Assembly (NCBI RefSeq): GCF_003576525.1
Contig: NZ_QWUA01000006.1
Span: 62,001 to 126,000 of the forward strand
Length of the DNA: 64,000 nucleotides
Origin: Rummeliibacillus sp. POC4
GTDB taxonomy: Bacteria > Bacillota > Bacilli > Bacillales_A > Planococcaceae
Direction of reading: 5' to 3'
The position numbers and the translations under genes were made by a program. Shown one piece after another: positions 56,922 to 64,000 of this stretch; within the stretch, counting starts at the first letter, position 1; each line of letters starts with the position of its first letter. The notes under the pieces were generated by a model, which did no database searches, was not told the DNA's origin, and was given only the letters and a program-made list of their open reading frames with translations.

Positions 56922-57515
56922 TTATTTTTTAAGGTCATTACGTTCCATGATTTGGTCGATTAAACCATATTCTTTTGCTTGTTCAGCTGTCATGTAGTTA
57001 TCACGATCTGTGTCACGAGCAATGATGTCGATTGGTTGGCCAGTACGTTCTGAAAGAATACCATTTAATTTTTCGCGTGTTTTTAAGATATGTTTTGCAG
57101 CAATTTCAATTTCTGTTGCTTGACCTTGAGCGCCACCAAGAGGTTGGTGAATCATTACTTCACAGTTTGGTAGAGCAGAGCGTTTGCCTTTTGTACCAGC
57201 TGTAAGAAGGAATGAACCCATAGATGCACACATACCCATACCAACTGTTTGTACATCTGGTTTGATAAATTGCATCGTATCATAGATGGCCATACCAGCT
57301 GTTACACTACCACCAGGCGAGTTGATATAAAGGAAAATATCTTTTTCAGGATCCTCTGCTTCAAGGAATAATAATTGTGACACAACAGCATTGGCAACAT
57401 TGTCGTCAATGGCACTGCCAAGCATAATGATGCGGTCTTTCAATAAACGTGAGTAAATGTCGTATGCACGTTCGCCACGGTTTGTTTGTTCAATAACTGT
57501 AGGTATTAAATTCAT
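56922..57515 (-). CDS. clpP: ATP-dependent Clp protease proteolytic subunit ClpP
   Basis: A 197-residue serine protease that forms the ClpP chamber for ClpC, ClpE and ClpX. The catalytic triad is Ser98 (GMCASMGS), His123 (MIHQPLGG) and Asp172. GAGGAGG precedes the ATG. A CtsR operator overlaps its promoter (57594-57624), so it is heat- and stress-induced. Length is standard. Confidence 0.97.
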   Translation of the reverse strand: MNLIPTVIEQTNRGERAYDIYSRLLKDRIIMLGSAIDDNVANAVVSQLLFLEAEDPEKDIFLYINSPGGSVTAGMAIYDTMQFIKPDVQTVGMGMCASMGSFLLTAGTKGKRSALPNCEVMIHQPLGGAQGQATEIEIAAKHILKTREKLNGILSERTGQPIDIIARDTDRDNYMTAEQAKEYGLIDQIMERNDLKK

Positions 57516-57593
57516 GTAAATAGCCTCCTCAGATTAACAAGGTAATTTTCCATATCCGTATGCTGAAAAATTCCTTTGTTTCAGCTTATTCTT

Positions 57594-57624
57594 ATCATAC
57601 ACATGATGGTCAATAAAGGTCAAA
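57594..57624 (-). promoter_or_regulatory. clpP promoter overlapped by a CtsR box
   Basis: On the plus strand GGTCAATAAAGGTCAAA (57608-57624) differs at one base from the CtsR consensus of two GGTCAAA heptads three bases apart. It covers the minus-strand -35 TTGACC (57618-57623); the -10 TATGAT (57594-57599) is 18 bases away. About 80 bases lie before the ATG. Confidence 0.8.
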
Positions 57625-57976
57625 TGTTATGATTTCTTTTTTTCTTATGGAATTATATGTGCGCGTTTTTCAATTTCTTCTGCCAAAAAGTATCCACCAG
57701 TTTGGGCTTATACAAAAATAAATTGATAGAAGTCAACTAACAAAGTAATATCCAAAAATAATAGCGTACATACATTTAATGGGGACAAAATGAACCCCTT
57801 TTTATACGAAATAATCACAGCTATTATTCCATATGAATAAGAAAACCTTCTCAACATAAAAAGGAAAAAATCCCCATATATCGAGAAGGTAAGTATAGTG
57901 AAAAAAGTCATTACAGCAGGATTACGCTGTGTTGAACGCATATTAGCAAGTAAATGCAAAATATGAGTATAAATAA
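57625..57976. other. Intergenic region between clpP and tRNA-Arg
   Basis: No gene is called. It holds a GGGG-N10-CCCC-TTTTT hairpin (57780-57802) and an inverted repeat ACCTTCTC/GAGAAGGT (57845-57890). An 83-codon minus-strand frame (57708-57959) and a 22-codon plus-strand frame (57898) lack family similarity; the former has no ribosome binding site. Confidence 0.45.
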
Positions 57977-58048
57977 TGCCCCCGGAGGGAATCGAACCCC
58001 CAGCCTAAGAACCGGAATCTTATGTTTTATCCATTAAACTACGGAGGC
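57977..58048 (-). tRNA. tRNA-Arg (anticodon CCG)
   Basis: The minus strand folds as a tRNA: acceptor GCCTCCG/CGGGGGC, D-arm GTTTAATGGATAAAAC, anticodon arm TAAGA-TTCCGGT-TCTTA with anticodon CCG, and T-arm with GGTTCGATTCC. Discriminator is A and the CCA end is not encoded. It reads CGG arginine codons, which are rare in this AT-rich genome. Confidence 0.95.
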
Positions 58049-58069
58049 GAATATGTTGCGACCTTATAT

Positions 58070-58098
58070 ATTATATAAGTTTTCTCGAAACAATTCAA
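58070..58098 (-). promoter_or_regulatory. Promoter of tRNA-Arg
   Basis: On the minus strand TTGAAT (58093-58098) and TATAAT (58070-58075) are exactly 17 bases apart, about 20 bases before the tRNA 5' end. Confidence 0.65.
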
Positions 58099-58211
58099 TA
58101 AAGATTTCTCATGTCGTTAATTTACAAGGGATTAATAGTTTATATATAGAAAATATTGTATACTTGTAATATTTATTTTAATATAACAAACTGAAAGGAA
58201 GGGACCTATGA

Positions 58212-59897
58212 ATGGGAAAAACAATTAGGACAAAGCTTCTAATTTCTTATTTAATATTTGTGCTTATCATTACATTTACTGATGTTTTATCCATTTTTTA
58301 GTTTCTAAAGTAAATAATAATGGTAAAGAAATGTACAACAATCGCGTAGTTCCCCTTACAAGCTTAGTAAGTATAGCTGAGAAAGCGGGAAATGTTCGGT
58401 TACAAATGGTACAAGCACTTCTTAGAAAAGATAGCTCAATGACCGAGCAAGCAGTAATGAATTTAAAAGAAATCGATAGCATCATCAATAAATATGAAAA
58501 GCATAATCTTGGAAAAGAAGAGAGAAAAGTTTTTGAAAGTTTTAGTGCAGATTGGCATATTTTAGCCAAAGGGTACAGAAAAATATGGCGCTAATGAACA
58601 GTGGAGACTGGGAAAATGCAGATAAAGGAATTTTACTCGGAAGAACTGAATATAACACTGCAAATGAAGATTTGCAGAAATTAATCAAAATTAATGAAAC
58701 GGTTTCAAAAGAAATCATTACTCAAAATAATAATAGCTATTCAACTATTATTACAATTTTAATCAGTTCTTTAATCATATCCATAATCTTTGCAATTATT
58801 ATTTCTATAGTAATTGGAGATAAATTCTCAAACACTATTAAAACAATCTTACATAGAGTAGTGGAAATTTCTAAAGGAAATTTAACTGGTGAAACCCTTT
58901 CAATTAAATCAAGAGATGAATTTGGTCGACTAGCAAAAGCGTTTAATCTTATGCTGGACAACTTAAAAGCTTTAATAAGCGACATCAAATCGACTTCTGA
59001 GCAGGTCGCTGTATCGTCTGAAGAGCTAATGGCAAGCAGCGAACAGACAACAGAGGCCACCAATCAAGTAGCTATGTCTATACAAGAAGTATCGAATACA
59101 ATTGAAACTCAAAGTCAAAATACAGAAAAAAGTGCACATTCAATGGGGGAAATCGCTATTGGTGTACAACGAATTGCAAAATTTACATCTTCAGCAGCAG
59201 GAAATATAAAAGAAACTGCCAATCAAGCAAAAAAAGGAGACGAATACATTTATAAAGTGGTCGAACAAATGAAACTAATCCATCAAGAAAATATCAAAAC
59301 CAAAGACGTGATGGAAAGGTTAGAAGATAGGTCCAAAGAAATTGATAAAATTCTTGATGTAATCACAGAGATTGCAGAACAAACCAATTTACTAGCACTA
59401 AATGCAGCTATTGAAGCAGCTCGTGCTGGTGAAAATGGAAAAGGGTTTGCAGTAGTAGCTGAAGAAGTTCGTAAATTAGCTGAAGAATCAAGGCAATCTG
59501 CTAGTCAAATTGCAGAAATCATCAAACAAATACAAACGGATACGTTGAGCGCTGCTGAAATAACCAAAAATGGAAACGTAGTAACGAAGAAAGGGTTAAA
59601 TCTTGTAGATGATACGGGAAGAATATTTAAACAAATTTTAGAACGAATTGAAAATGTAAATGCACAAGCACATGAATATCTGCTGTTTCAGAAGAATTGT
59701 CTGCAAGCACTCAGGAAGTCAATATATCCATTGAAAAAGTCAGAACGTCAGCAAAAACAATTTCAGCTAATTCAGAAGAAATTGCTTCTGCGTCAGAAGA
59801 ACAATTGGCTACAATGGAGGAAGTTGCTTCATCTGCTGCTGCATTAGCAAATTTGGCGGATACGTTGAAAAATTCAGCTAAAAAATTCCAAATATAG
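58212..59897 (+). pseudogene. Methyl-accepting chemotaxis protein, frameshifted
   Basis: A chemotaxis receptor split into four reading frames. ATG 58212 follows AAGGAAGGGA and encodes MGKTIRTKLLISYLIFVLI, but the frame stops at 58299. A second frame (to 58594) carries the four-helix-bundle sensor, a third (to 59847) carries TM2, HAMP and the signalling tip ([38 protein letters not shown]), and a fourth (to 59897) the last helix. Each junction needs one extra base: near the T6 run at 58293-58298, near 58555-58575, and near 59675. Either a recent pseudogene or sequence error. Confidence 0.85.
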
Positions 59898-59962
59898 TTG
59901 GGGAATCTTTTTACGAACAAATCAAACGTCTTCAAAATGATACATGAAAATAGATTAAAATA

Positions 59963-60007
59963 GAACAAAGAACTCCCTCGTTTTTAAAAGAAGGGAGTTC
60001 TTTGTTC
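59963..60007. terminator. Long hairpin after the chemotaxis pseudogene
   Basis: A 16-bp perfect stem (GAACAAAGAACTCCCT with its complement). The T tract after it is weak. Confidence 0.7.
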
Positions 60008-60093
60008 ATTTAAAATTCTCCAACAGGTATACCTTGAAAGACATATAGAAAAATGTCGCCTTTGCCCATAAAAGCTCGATTGGTTCCGCTAAA

Positions 60094-60125
60094 CCCTAAG
60101 TGGGGAGAAGAAACCCCACTTAGGG
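60094..60125. repeat. Perfect 12-bp inverted repeat without a T tract
   Basis: CCCTAAGTGGGG and CCCCACTTAGGG around an 8-nt purine loop AGAAGAAA. It is GC-rich for this genome and is followed by AAGTTTC rather than T residues, so it is not a typical terminator. Confidence 0.8.
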
Positions 60126-60148
60126 AAGTTTCACAAATAGCTTCTTTC

Positions 60149-60177
60149 TGAAAAAACTGTGTATAAGGTGCATATTC
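60149..60177 (+). promoter_or_regulatory. Possible SigG promoter of the ger operon
   Basis: TGAAAA (60149-60154) and CATATTC (60171-60177), 16 bases apart, resemble the forespore SigG elements TGAATA and CATACTA. The spacer is slightly short. Confidence 0.35.
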
Positions 60178-60233
60178 TTTTCTCTTTTTGTCAAAACTCT
60201 GTATATCAAAGAAGAGTTAGAAGGTTTTATACG

Positions 60234-61373
60234 ATGAAAAATATGGAATCGATCAGTATTTTGCATGCACTGCTGTTGGTGATGACATTTATAGGACTAA
60301 AAAATCATGTCACCATTATTCCTTCTATTTTAAAGGCTGTTGGAAGAGATGGATGGGCATCTGTTTTAGGTGCAACAATCAGTACGTTTTTTTGGTTGTT
60401 TCTTTTAGTATATATTCACAATAAAACAAAACAAGGATCGGTTCGAGAGTGGCTACAGCAAAAAATAGGTAAAGTTGGTGCTACCATTGTTTTATATATA
60501 ATCGCCTATTTTTTAATCATTCTAGCGGCTTTTACGATGCGAGAAACTTTACTATGGATTTCTACTACTTTTTTACCTGAGACCCCTATGCTTTTTTTAT
60601 TTCTTCTGTATCTTCTTCTAACGGTTTATCTTGCAACAGCAGGATTAACAGCCATTACGATTGCCAATACACTGGTTTTAGCAGGTGTCATTATACTAGG
60701 GTTCTTTATTTCAATTGTCAATCAGAAAGTAAAGGATTATGAGTTACTTCTTCCTTTCTTTGAACATGGTATAAATCCTATTCTAAAAGGCATGATTTAT
60801 CCAGCATCTGGTTTTGTCGAATTATTGATCTTACTCTTTTTACAACATAAAATAAAAAATCAGATGAAGTGGTATCATTTTGCCATTATACTGCTCATAC
60901 TAACAGGGCTAACATGTGGACCACTTGTCGGTGCGATTACAGAATTTGGTCCCGTTGAGGCCGCAAAACAAAGATATCCTGCCTATGAAGAGTGGGGGTT
61001 AGGATCCATTGGTCGATTTATCGAGCATATGGACTTCTTCTCCATTTATCAATGGTTAACAGGTACGTTTATAAGAGTAGGTTTTCTTCTATATATCAGC
61101 GCAGAGCTTTTAAATTTAACAGAAAATAAAAAAGAATTTTGGAAGAAGCTAGCGCCGCCATTTGCCATTATTTGCTTATCGCTAGTTCTAATCAAGGATA
61201 CCACTTTTCTAAAGTTAAACGAATACTATTTGTTAATCGTTACATTTATCTTTTTTGTATCACTATCCATCTTTTTTTCAGTTGTTGCAATGTTTTCGAA
61301 AAAATCAACAAATAAAGATCCAACTGGTCAAGAAAGTGGTGAACAACAATCGAAACAAACAGAAGCACGATAA
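60234..61373 (+). CDS. Spore germination permease-like protein, GerAB/GerKB type
   Basis: A 379-residue integral membrane protein of the spore germination permease family (APC superfamily) with ten predicted helices. It is the B subunit of a Ger germinant receptor in the spore inner membrane and probably forms the nutrient-binding site. The ATG 60234 lies nine bases after AGAAGG; a longer frame from 60159 has no site. It is first in the order B-A-C. Confidence 0.9.
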   Translation: MKNMESISILHALLLVMTFIGLKNHVTIIPSILKAVGRDGWASVLGATISTFFWLFLLVYIHNKTKQGSVREWLQQKIGKVGATIVLYIIAYFLIILAAFTMRETLLWISTTFLPETPMLFLFLLYLLLTVYLATAGLTAITIANTLVLAGVIILGFFISIVNQKVKDYELLLPFFEHGINPILKGMIYPASGFVELLILLFLQHKIKNQMKWYHFAIILLILTGLTCGPLVGAITEFGPVEAAKQRYPAYEEWGLGSIGRFIEHMDFFSIYQWLTGTFIRVGFLLYISAELLNLTENKKEFWKKLAPPFAIICLSLVLIKDTTFLKLNEYYLLIVTFIFFVSLSIFFSVVAMFSKKSTNKDPTGQESGEQQSKQTEAR

Positions 61374-61393
61374 CCATTCATACACTACAGCAA

Positions 61394-62809
61394 ATGTTTC
61401 AAAAATCTGAAGATATAAAATTTCAGCAGTATCACTTTGACGGGCATACGATTCATATGATTATTTGTGAGGCAATGGTAGATTATCAATTATTAAATGA
61501 AATGATTGTGCCACGTGTTGGTTATTATTGTAGCCATTTAACGGATGAGCTATTTGAGCAGCAAACACTTTCCCATTTATATATTCCCCAACTAAAAAAA
61601 GTGGAGAATAAGGAAGAAGCCATTTTACTAGCGTATACAGGATTTGTACTAATTCTATTTGAAGAGGAATCAATCCTTTTTTCCAGTAATATTCAAAAAA
61701 AACCAAATCGTAATCCGGAAGAAACGCGTACAGAAATAACAGTAAAAGGACCGAGGGATAATTTTATCGAAGATTTATCGGTCAATATTGCTTTAATCAG
61801 AAAACGGATGCCCACCAATTCTTTGTGCGTTGAAAAATTTGAAGTAGGAAAACGTACAAAAACTTCAGTCGGCTTGCTGTATCTTGATGATGTTGTCAAC
61901 AAAGATACTTTAAATGAATTAAAAAACCAAATCAGTAAGATTGATAAAGATATTTTAATTAGTGGTGATGAGTTTATGGATCATATCAATAAAGCCTCAC
62001 CACTTTTTCCAAGACATGAATATACAGGTAGGGCAGATTACGCCATTCAAGCATTAGTAAGGGGAAGATTTATTCTTTTTGTGGATGGTACAGCTTATGG
62101 GGTGATAACACCTGCTAATTTATTTCTGCTACTGAAAACGAGTGAAGATAATGAATACCCGTCTATTTTTGGATCTATTGAGCGAATGATGCGTATTATA
62201 GGCATATTAATTAGTATCTTTTTACCTGCATTTTGGTTAGCGTTGACCACATTTCATCAAAACCAAGTGCCTTTTCAATTATTGGCGACTGTGGTACAGG
62301 CAAATACTGGGCTTCCATTACCTACTGCCTTGGAAATGTTATTAATGCTGGGGATGTTTGAGCTATTTCGAGAGGCAGGGCTGCGACTACCATTGGTATT
62401 GGGAGGAACTATTGGCGTGGTAGGGGGATTAATCATTGGAGATGCCGTGATACAAGCAGGGATGACGAGTCCAGCGATGGTTGTTATTATGGCAACGTCT
62501 ACGATTGCTTCTTTTACACTTGTCAACCAATCTGTTGTAACTGCTGTCAGTGTCTTAAGAATCTTTGTGATTACACTAACTGCTTTTTTGGGGTTATTCG
62601 GTTTCTTTGTATCCTTTTATTTTATCATCGTTTATCTATCAAAAATAAAAATATTTGGAGTGCCATATATGAATTTAGCCATTGATTTGAGTTGGGATAA
62701 TGTGACGAAAACTTTATTCCGTTTACCGACAAAAGCGTATAATACACGACCAACCATGCTAAAAACAGAAGATAGTACACGAAGTAAAAAAGGAAAGAAA
62801 AATGAATAA
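61394..62809 (+). CDS. Spore germination protein, GerAA/GerKA type
   Basis: A 471-residue A subunit of a Ger receptor. A soluble N-terminal domain (about 1-240, with GPRDNFIEDLSVNIALIRKR and RADYAIQALVRGRFILFVDGT) precedes four to six C-terminal helices (about 275-435). Recent work on the family gives A subunits ion-channel activity. The ATG at 61394 has no ribosome binding site and similarity seems to continue upstream (ITIHTLQQMF), so start may be elsewhere or the gene may be coupled to the upstream gene. Confidence 0.88.
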   Translation: MFQKSEDIKFQQYHFDGHTIHMIICEAMVDYQLLNEMIVPRVGYYCSHLTDELFEQQTLSHLYIPQLKKVENKEEAILLAYTGFVLILFEEESILFSSNIQKKPNRNPEETRTEITVKGPRDNFIEDLSVNIALIRKRMPTNSLCVEKFEVGKRTKTSVGLLYLDDVVNKDTLNELKNQISKIDKDILISGDEFMDHINKASPLFPRHEYTGRADYAIQALVRGRFILFVDGTAYGVITPANLFLLLKTSEDNEYPSIFGSIERMMRIIGILISIFLPAFWLALTTFHQNQVPFQLLATVVQANTGLPLPTALEMLLMLGMFELFREAGLRLPLVLGGTIGVVGGLIIGDAVIQAGMTSPAMVVIMATSTIASFTLVNQSVVTAVSVLRIFVITLTAFLGLFGFFVSFYFIIVYLSKIKIFGVPYMNLAIDLSWDNVTKTLFRLPTKAYNTRPTMLKTEDSTRSKKGKKNE

Positions 62810-63968
62810 GAGAATATTACTAATCATCATGCTATGTTCACTCTTGCTTTCTGGATGCTGGGATTCGAATGAAGCTGGGCGAATGTTTTACCTTTTCGGA
62901 ATCGGTGTTGATTACAAAGATGGAGAATATAAAGTCTATGCGCAATTGATCGATTTTGCAAGCATTGCAAGGTCTGTGCAACCACCGAATCCTGATATTG
63001 TTCAATCAGTAGTAGGTGAAGCAAATGGAAAAACGGTCAATGAAGCATTTAATAATTTGTATAACTCGTTGGATGAGGAGTTATATTGGGGGCATATTAC
63101 TTATTTAGTTTTTTCAAATGATCTGTTAGAGCAAGGCAAATTGAATCCTGTGATTAATGCTTTTATACAATTTCATGATACACGTTATCAGACGTGGGTT
63201 TTTAGTACCAAAGAATCTATTCGGAAAATCATGTTAGCAAAGCCAGTCTTAAACAAAGCCATTTCACTATCAAAATTAGCGTACCCCATTAATTCCTATA
63301 AACAGCATTCCTTTATTGAACCTTTAAATTTAAGAAAACTGATCATCAATATGGATGAACCAAGTCATCAGACCAATATTCCTTTAGTATCACTGATCAG
63401 TAATTGGGAAACTTATAAAAGCGATGATACAGAAACATTAATAAATGGCGTGAGTGTTGTTACACCTAAAAATGTACTAGGTGAGCTAAAAAATGAGCAA
63501 GCTCAAGGATTGCAGTGGTTGTCTGATGAAACGATACGTGCCGGATTATCTGTAGATATAGCTGATGGGCAGGAGGACGATGAGAAAAATAGGATTTCAG
63601 TGGTTATTGAGAAAATGAAGGCAAAAGTGATACCTATTATTAGTAGTAGTCAGGTTCGATTTGATATTCATCTTGATATGGTAGCACTCCTTAGTGGATA
63701 TAGAGGGGATATAAGTGTAGCTGAAATACAAAAAGCGGTGAAAAAGAGAGTGGAACAACAAATCCAGACAACGTATCAAGAAAGCGTGAAATTCGATTCA
63801 GATGTTTATCGACTCTCTGAATATCTATACCGTAAGCATCTGAAAACATGGAAAAAATTTGAACGTAACGGAAGAATCGAGCTGACAAATGATTCGCTTC
63901 GAAATATAACTGCTGAAGTTCGGGTGACTTCAGGAAGAAAATCCTTTAAAAATACCATTGAAAACTAA
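62802..63968 (+). CDS. Spore germination lipoprotein, GerAC/GerKC type
   Basis: A 388-residue C subunit. The lipoprotein signal ends in LLSGC with Cys19 followed by the family's WDxxE start (WDSNEAGRMF). The rest follows the three-domain GerAC fold, with GWGHITYLVFSNDLL-like and VRFDIHLDMVALLSGY segments. It depends on Lgt for anchoring. GGAAAG precedes the ATG, which overlaps gerA by eight bases. The gene is complete; 32 bases remain to the window end. Confidence 0.92.
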   Translation: MNKRILLIIMLCSLLLSGCWDSNEAGRMFYLFGIGVDYKDGEYKVYAQLIDFASIARSVQPPNPDIVQSVVGEANGKTVNEAFNNLYNSLDEELYWGHITYLVFSNDLLEQGKLNPVINAFIQFHDTRYQTWVFSTKESIRKIMLAKPVLNKAISLSKLAYPINSYKQHSFIEPLNLRKLIINMDEPSHQTNIPLVSLISNWETYKSDDTETLINGVSVVTPKNVLGELKNEQAQGLQWLSDETIRAGLSVDIADGQEDDEKNRISVVIEKMKAKVIPIISSSQVRFDIHLDMVALLSGYRGDISVAEIQKAVKKRVEQQIQTTYQESVKFDSDVYRLSEYLYRKHLKTWKKFERNGRIELTNDSLRNITAEVRVTSGRKSFKNTIEN

Positions 63969-64000
63969 ATGTATTGGTGTTTTTTGAAAAAGGGCTATTC

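Larger units (their letters stand above)
59898..60233. other. Intergenic region before the ger operon
   Basis: Holds the terminator-like hairpin (59963-60007), a second perfect hairpin (60094-60125) and a possible SigG promoter (60149-60177). No gene is seen. Confidence 0.5.

Noticed and set aside
56561-56997. Open frames on both strands through the repeat array (LCKRE and FCTTQ repeats)
   Set aside because: Created by the DNA repeat itself; no ribosome binding site, multiple equal frames, and overlap with the clpP gene and terminators.
57708-57959. 83-codon minus-strand frame
   Set aside because: TTG start with no ribosome binding site and no family resemblance.
57977-58210. Integrated element at tRNA-Arg
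   Set aside because: No integrase, no duplicated tRNA 3' end detected, and flanking genes are ordinary.

Overview
The window is about 64 kb of AT-rich, densely packed DNA. It suggests a spore-forming member of the Bacillales. Gene content and order (yhaONM-prsA-hpr-trpP-hit-ecsAB, hemEHY, yhgDE, hprK-lgt-ppaX-yvoF-his, yvcD-trxB-yvcIJK-whiA-crh-clpP) follow the Bacillus subtilis backbone. GC content and several rearrangements fit the Planococcaceae-type relatives (Lysinibacillus, Rummeliibacillus, Solibacillus); the genus is inference. Spore genes (a ger operon, a YjcZ-type peptide) argue against a non-sporulating genus such as Kurthia.

Layout. 1-6.4 kb: a YhaR-like crotonase, a small unknown gene behind a 24-bp palindrome, and the yhaO-yhaN-yhaM nuclease operon. 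6.4-14.9 kb: prsA, small membrane and sporulation genes, hpr (scoC), yhaH, the tryptophan transporter trpP with a TRAP-type leader, hit, ecsAB, a flavin monooxygenase and hmoB. 15.2-18.7 kb: haem genes hemE-hemH-hemY. 18.8-22.3 kb: a four-gene operon of propeller lipoprotein, two-component pair and YtkA-like lipoprotein. 22.4-25.8 kb: yhgD repressor and its presumed target yhgE, each preceded by the same operator. 26-31.7 kb: yhfH, lplJ and a Bce-type peptide-antibiotic sensing and efflux module. 31.8-39.5 kb: fadD, an amino-acid permease, a DedA protein, luxS, an enoyl-CoA hydratase, an EAL-HDOD protein and a lipoprotein cytochrome c. 39.9-49.7 kb: hprK-lgt-ppaX-yvoF and the histidine operon hisZGDBHAFI. 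49.8-57.5 kb: yvcD, trxB, yvcI-rapZ-yvcK-whiA-crh, then clpP on the other strand. 57.9-64 kb: tRNA-Arg(CCG), a chemotaxis receptor broken by three one-base deletions, and a gerB-gerA-gerC operon.

The genes are mostly housekeeping: carbon-control signalling (HprK and Crh), cofactor synthesis, protein quality control (PrsA, ClpP), transition-state regulation (Hpr) and envelope stress. I found no prophage, transposase, integrase, CRISPR array or defence island.

The most informative non-coding signals are: NAG repeats over the trpP ribosome binding site; paired TGACCA-N11-TGGTCA operators at yhgD and yhgE; paired AATGAA-N6-TTCATT palindromes at fadD and at a small unknown gene; a CtsR box at clpP; and a nine-copy GAGTTGTGCAAAAG array between the crh and clpP terminators. 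The array is the least explained structure in the window.
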